A stretch of DNA of 23,971 bases from a virus. The notes beneath the pieces were generated by a model. It was not told where the DNA came from. It was given only the letters and a program-made list of their open reading frames with translations, and did no database searches. Made by a program: the position numbers and the translations under genes. The DNA lies in the IMG/VR virus record IMGVR_UViG_3300044641_000963, positions 1 through 23,971 of that record; one strand, given 5' to 3'. Positions 9,701 to 15,700 of this stretch are shown piece by piece (within the stretch, counting starts at the first letter, position 1; each line of letters begins with the position of its first letter).

Positions 9701-12700
9701 CCCAGTTTATAAAAGCGCCACACCATGCAATAAATCTATTTTTTAGATCGTAGGCTTTTTGTGCAAAGCTACCGAATATTGTGTCATTGCCTCTTCCTTC
9801 TTGATATCCTAGCATAGACTCTGCTGTTTTGATCATTGCGTCTGCTGTTCCCATAGTGCCAACTTTTCCACCATTTGCAAATCTGCCAGCGTTTAAGTTA
9901 TCTAAGAAACCTGATCCAAATTGTCTTTCAGCTTTTTCAACTGAACTTGCTCTAATTACATACTCTCCATTTGAAAGATAAGCTGGAATAGAATCAGATG
10001 TTCCTGTGCCTGGGCCTCTTACATCTCCACCTGGATTAAAGTGTTTAACTGCTCCTCCAGTGGCCATTTTAACTCTGGCACCCTTTGTTTTCTTCTGATC
10101 ATCCCATGAATAAACTTCTGTTCCAGAATCATTGCTTATGTAGTCTTTCCCATTCCAGCTAAATCTATACCATACAACATCATTAATGCTAACCATCTTT
10201 GAAGATCCAGAAGATCTTGCATTTTTAGCAGCCTCTATTGCATTTTTTCCTCTGCCTTGCTGAACTGTATCTTTTCCAAATTCAATAGTACCCTTTGGTG
10301 TGGGTGCCTTGTAACCTCCTAGTGCTTTCACAAGGTCATCACGAAGTTTAGATAGGGTTACTCCTCCAGTAATTAAAATTGCTAGCTTGCTTACAGCTGC
10401 AACATCTTTATCAAACTGGGAAAGAGAATCATTGTTTACTGTTCTATTTTCTGAAAGAATAGGTCTTCCCTGTGCATCAAATCCAGTTGGAGATCCAGTA
10501 GTTACTTTTTCAGGAACTTTTGGCTTTCCGTCTGAATTAAAATATCCTGGGAATGCATTTCTTATTGTTTCTGCAAGCAGGCCTGGTCCAGTCCCAGCCT
10601 TTTGCATTTCTTTTAGGAAACTAATAAGCTGTCTCTTAATATCTGCTTCTTCTTCAACTCTATCTTTACCTGAAAGAAGCTGTGCATTAACAGCTCTTGT
10701 ACTAAGCTCGTTATACTTTGACTGAAATTTTTCAAGAGTGTCTTTTATATCAGCTGCTACTGCAGAGTCATCTTGATTATTTTGGAAAACAGTATTCTTT
10801 TTATCTTGTGCGTCTTGTATTGCTTGTGCATCTTTTTCCAATGGTGCTTTTGCCTTATTAGCCGCATCTTCTATAGCCTTCTGGGCTAACTCTGATTGCC
10901 TATTTTGAGTAAGCTGATCTATATCAAGCTTTGCTTGATTTGCTGCAGCCATATCTCCACGAGAAACTGCATCTGCATATTTTATCTGTAGCTTTTGCAA
11001 TTCTAATGCATAGTTTGAAGCATCTTGAGTTGCCCTTAAGGCTTCTAGCTTTTTATTTTTCTCTTCATCGATAAGTTTGATCTTTTTTGCAATTACTTTT
11101 AATTCTTCCTGTGCACTTCTTTGAGAAGCTGCATTTGCTCTTTGAGCTGCTGCAGAAGTTGCAGCAATTGTTTTTTGAAGTTTAGATAAAGCAGATCCAA
11201 CAGTTGCGTATGTGGTAGCAGAATCAGCAGCTTGTGTTAGCTGGGAAATTCCTGTTCCGATTGCTGAAGTAAATCCAGCAAGTTTTGATGCTAGAGTAGA
11301 ATCTATTTTGCTTAGATCAATATTTATTCCAGCAGTAAAAAGTTTCCACTTTGCAAGTATTCCCTTTATAGTGTCTGATTCATTAATTATTCCTGCTAGC
11401 AAAGGTTGTGTTTTTTGAAGATTTAAGTATACGTCGCTACCTATTTCTTTATTCATGCCTGGGTTATTTGTTTCTGCTTTAGACATAACCATTTCATAAG
11501 CTTTAAACTCATCTATAACATTTCCAAGCTCATCTTTTGTTCCAACTAAAGATTTCGTTGCTTCAGAAAATACACCTATTAGTCCTTCAAAACCGTTTCC
11601 TACCTCTTTATACCAATCAGCAGTTCCTGTTCCTTTGCTTAAGGTGTTTACCAAATTTCCAACAGAAAATTCTGCCGCTGTAGCTTTATCTGTTATTGCT
11701 CCAAATTCTGTATTTGCAAGCAATTTGTATGCTTGAGAAGCTTTATTGCTATTTGCTAAAGCACCGTATATTTTTTTATTTGCTTCTTCAACGCTCATCC
11801 CAGCAGCAACCATTTGTGCTTTTTGATTATTAATTAATCTTTGTGTTTCTGCTGTTGTTTCTGATCTATTCAAGGATTCAATTACATCTTTTAATTCTTT
11901 TCCTTCTTCTTTTGCCTTCTTAAGTTCCTCTATTGATTGAGGTAGTCCAGGCATACCAATTGAGTTTCCTTCTGCCCCCTTGGCTGCTGCGGTTGCTAAT
12001 TTTTGTTTATCTATGTAGCCCTGCATGGTTTCTTTAAGATTAAAATACTTTATTCCAGCCTGCTCCGCAGCTTTAGCTGTCATAGAAAGTCCTATAGAGG
12101 CATCTTGCTGAGCATCCTTGTAATCTTTATAAAGTTTAAACGCTAAGCCTGCGGCACCGATTGCTGCTCCTATTAAGCCAAAGCCTTTAGCAAATCTTCC
12201 AATCATTGCTCCAAATCTTGCCATCTTGTTAAGACCAGTAGTTAATTCTTTTAATGCAGACCCTGCGGATTTTATCCCTGCACCCATTCTACCAAATGGA
12301 AGCATTGGAAGTATTGAAGTAGCAGCCATAAGACCCATTCCAGCGGACGCTCCTGACACTTCTTTTCCTAGGATGTTAACTTTTTCTTTGCCCATCAATG
12401 CCATGCCGCCCATTGATCCAGCCATTCCAATTCCCATTTGAGAACCCATACTCATACCATTGTATCTTCCAGGAACAGAAATTCCAGCTGCTTTGGCTTG
12501 CGCCTTAGTCATTGAAACATCTCTACCACCAGTTGACTCATTGTTTACAAGATACTCTGTTCTTCTCATGCCAATAGTTCCGACTTTTCTGGATTGAACT
12601 CCTTCTACACCAGTATCTTTATAGCCTCCAACAAATCCTGGTCCGAATAGTCCCTGCGATGGTGCTTGTCCAGCAGGATATCTAGCTGCAGCATAAGCAT

Positions 12701-15700
12701 TTTGTTCTCTTATGATTGCGTTTTGCGCTCTTTTGGCAAAATTTAATGTTGATGTAGCAGCTGATCTTACAGCACTGCTCATATTTGTAGCAGTATTCTT
12801 TATAGACTGAGTAATAACTCTTGCATTTATATCTATAGCTTTTGCTAGCTGCATAGAGTCTACCTTAATTGAATTTCCCATAGATCTAAAAGCTGCTGAT
12901 AAATATTGAGCTTTCATTGCTGCTGAATTTTTAAATGGGTCAAGCATGTTGTTAACCATTACTTGTCCAGGGTTATAGAAGCTTGTTGTTCCTGTTCTTA
13001 CCGCTTCTCTACCTAAGCCGCTTGTTAAAGCCTGCTGTCCACCTATCTGATGAGATCCTGCTCTAGATCTTGCTGCCGCTGCATCTCTTTCTCTTTGTGC
13101 ACGTTGTTCTGCTTCCCAGTTAGCTCTTGCAGCAGGGTTTCCTGGTCTGCGTGATCCATCTTTTTTAGGACCGTAAGCATATCTTCCTCGTCTGATTGGA
13201 CCGCCACCAACTGGTCCTCCAGCATTAAGATATTTTGGATTAGCATGCACGGCATGATATTTACTCCAATCAACCTCAATACCATCATCCAATCTTTTGA
13301 GCATTGCTTCATAAGGTGGTCTAAGATCTACAGGTAAACCATTTATTATTTTTACTAATTGTGGACGGGCATCTTCTAATATTTTCTTCATTTTTTTGCC
13401 GTATTTTTTTGGGCTCATTTTAGAAATTATTGGGGCAGTGTCACGTGCAAAATCTTTTCTTGCTCCACCCTTAACGGCAAGCAGATTGATCATTGCCTGC
13501 TTTTCCATAGAGTTCATTTCAGCAGCTTCTGCAAGACGAGTGTTACCAGATGCTCTAGGGAATACTCCAGATTGTCCGACATCTGGATTAAAATTACCAT
13601 ATACGTTTGATCTAGATAAATCTTTATTGTTTAAAAGAAGAGAGTTGGCAAGCTGCCTAAGCACTGTATCTTCATCCCATGGCACATTGGTGTTAGCAAA
13701 GCGTGGATCATAGTCTGATTCTAGTGCGAGCAGTTTGCTTTTTTTTCTTGGATCTAATGGGTTAGCAACCGTTCTAGCTCTTTGAACTGGAGATTCTATT
13801 CCAAAAAGATCTCTTGCAATTTGAGTGCCTATTGGCTCATGGGTTGCAACTACTTCATGAGGAACGCCTTTAACAAAAACCTTTTTATTACCAACCTTAT
13901 ACAATCCAGATACGCCAGGTACAGGATAACTCATTCCTGTGCTTGCAGAAATCTGATGTCCATATTCAGTTACTGGTGTATCAGCAAACTTTCCTAGAGC
14001 ATCTTTCGAACTCAATTCCCTTGCTTTTGCTAAAATCTTTAATTGCTTATCTGGTGCAAGTAACTTTAGTGCGGGAGCAATATTTCCATAATTTGATCTA
14101 CCTCTAGAAATATGTCCGCCTGGAATCATTCCGCCAGCATTCCATGCTCCCGATACAAGCATTGGTCTTGGAGGTCTTCCAGCAAGTATCCACTTTGATC
14201 TTTTTGCTGCTGCTTCTAAAAGCATACGTAAAGAATTTTTTTGATCTTTATTTGCTCTTACTACTCTGCCAGATTCCCAGTCAGCCTTGCTTTTAATTTT
14301 GCCATCATCTTGCAATGCTGCAAATATATCATCTACGCTTGCAAACTTGTCTAGGCCTGTTTTCTTTAATGCTGCAGCAAGGTTTGCTTTTGCATCTTCT
14401 GAACTTAAATTTAAAACATCTCTTGATAAACCTATAGTTTCAAGGGTGCTCATTACATTATTTATTCCAGCAGGTAATACAGCACCAACCCCCATATAAC
14501 CACTAGTTGTATATCCAACTAGATCTTTGCGTCTAAAATGTGCTTTATCGTGCAATCCTTGAATAGATGGAGACTTATCAGATGCATTTAAAAATGTTGT
14601 TGGAGCAATTGCTGCTATAAGATCATGCACTCCAGCAAATTTTTTATTTGCTAGCATTGCTTCTCTAACGTCATTTAATTTCCAATTTAAAGCTTTGCTA
14701 TTGCTTCTTGGGTATACAGTTTCTCCATCTGCATTTTTAATACCAGTTGCATCTTTAACACGTGGGACCATGCCATCTCTTTCTAGTCCCTGGACCTGCT
14801 TAATTCTTATTTTTACAAAATTGTCATCGCTTCCACCAGCTTGAGCTTTAGCTTTATCAAAATTGCTTGTTGCAATATTTATAGCTTTATCAATTGGTAA
14901 ATTATTGTGATAAGATAATTCAGCTGCGTCAAGCATGATCATTCTTACTCTTATATCATCTTCGTATCTTGGGTTATTAATAAACTTTAAATACTCTCTA
15001 TACTGTCTTTTAAAGTTTTCTTCTTTCATTCTAGCCTTAGCAGACTTAGACATTTTTTTACCGTACGAATTAATGCCACGCATGATCTGCCCGCCAAAAC
15101 TATATCCACTATTTGCTGCATCTACTGCTGCATATAGCTCAGGCATTCTTTGAATTTGAGGACCAAAAACTACTTCCCGTGGAGTAAGAGCTGCTGTAAT
15201 ATTTCCACCGTCATTTAAATATGTGCTTGGAGCCATTGCAACTAATGGGGCATTTGCTGGATCCATTGCAGCTTGCTGGTTCAAAACATATCCACCTAGT
15301 GGAACACTTCCCAATCTATCATCATAGTCTACTGAAGATGGTCCTGAAACAACTGTTTTGTTTGGACCAAATGATTCAATGTCTCCACCTATATTAAACT
15401 TAGGCATTCTTGTTGTTTGAATACTGTATGGTGCACCAAATGTTCTTACACCACGGAGTCTTCCAAACTCTTCCATGACGGAAGCATTTGTTTTTTTCTT
15501 ATACAAGTCTCTGAGTGTAAACTGTCCATTCGCATCAACAACTGGTTGATCCATCATTGGAGCTCTTGTTAAATCAATTGTTCTTCCTCGTCCAGCAGCA
15601 TACATACTTACTGCTGATCCCATATCTGCTTCTATCTGTGCATTAAGTGCAAGTATTCTTGCCTTTGCTTGATCAACAGTAATTTCTGCATTTCTCATTT

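Noticed and set aside
9442-9726. Minus-strand alternative frame of 94 codons overlapping the CHAP domain
   Set aside because: It is low-complexity Arg/Ser/Lys/Trp-rich sequence in another frame of a segment with an intact CHAP catalytic set.
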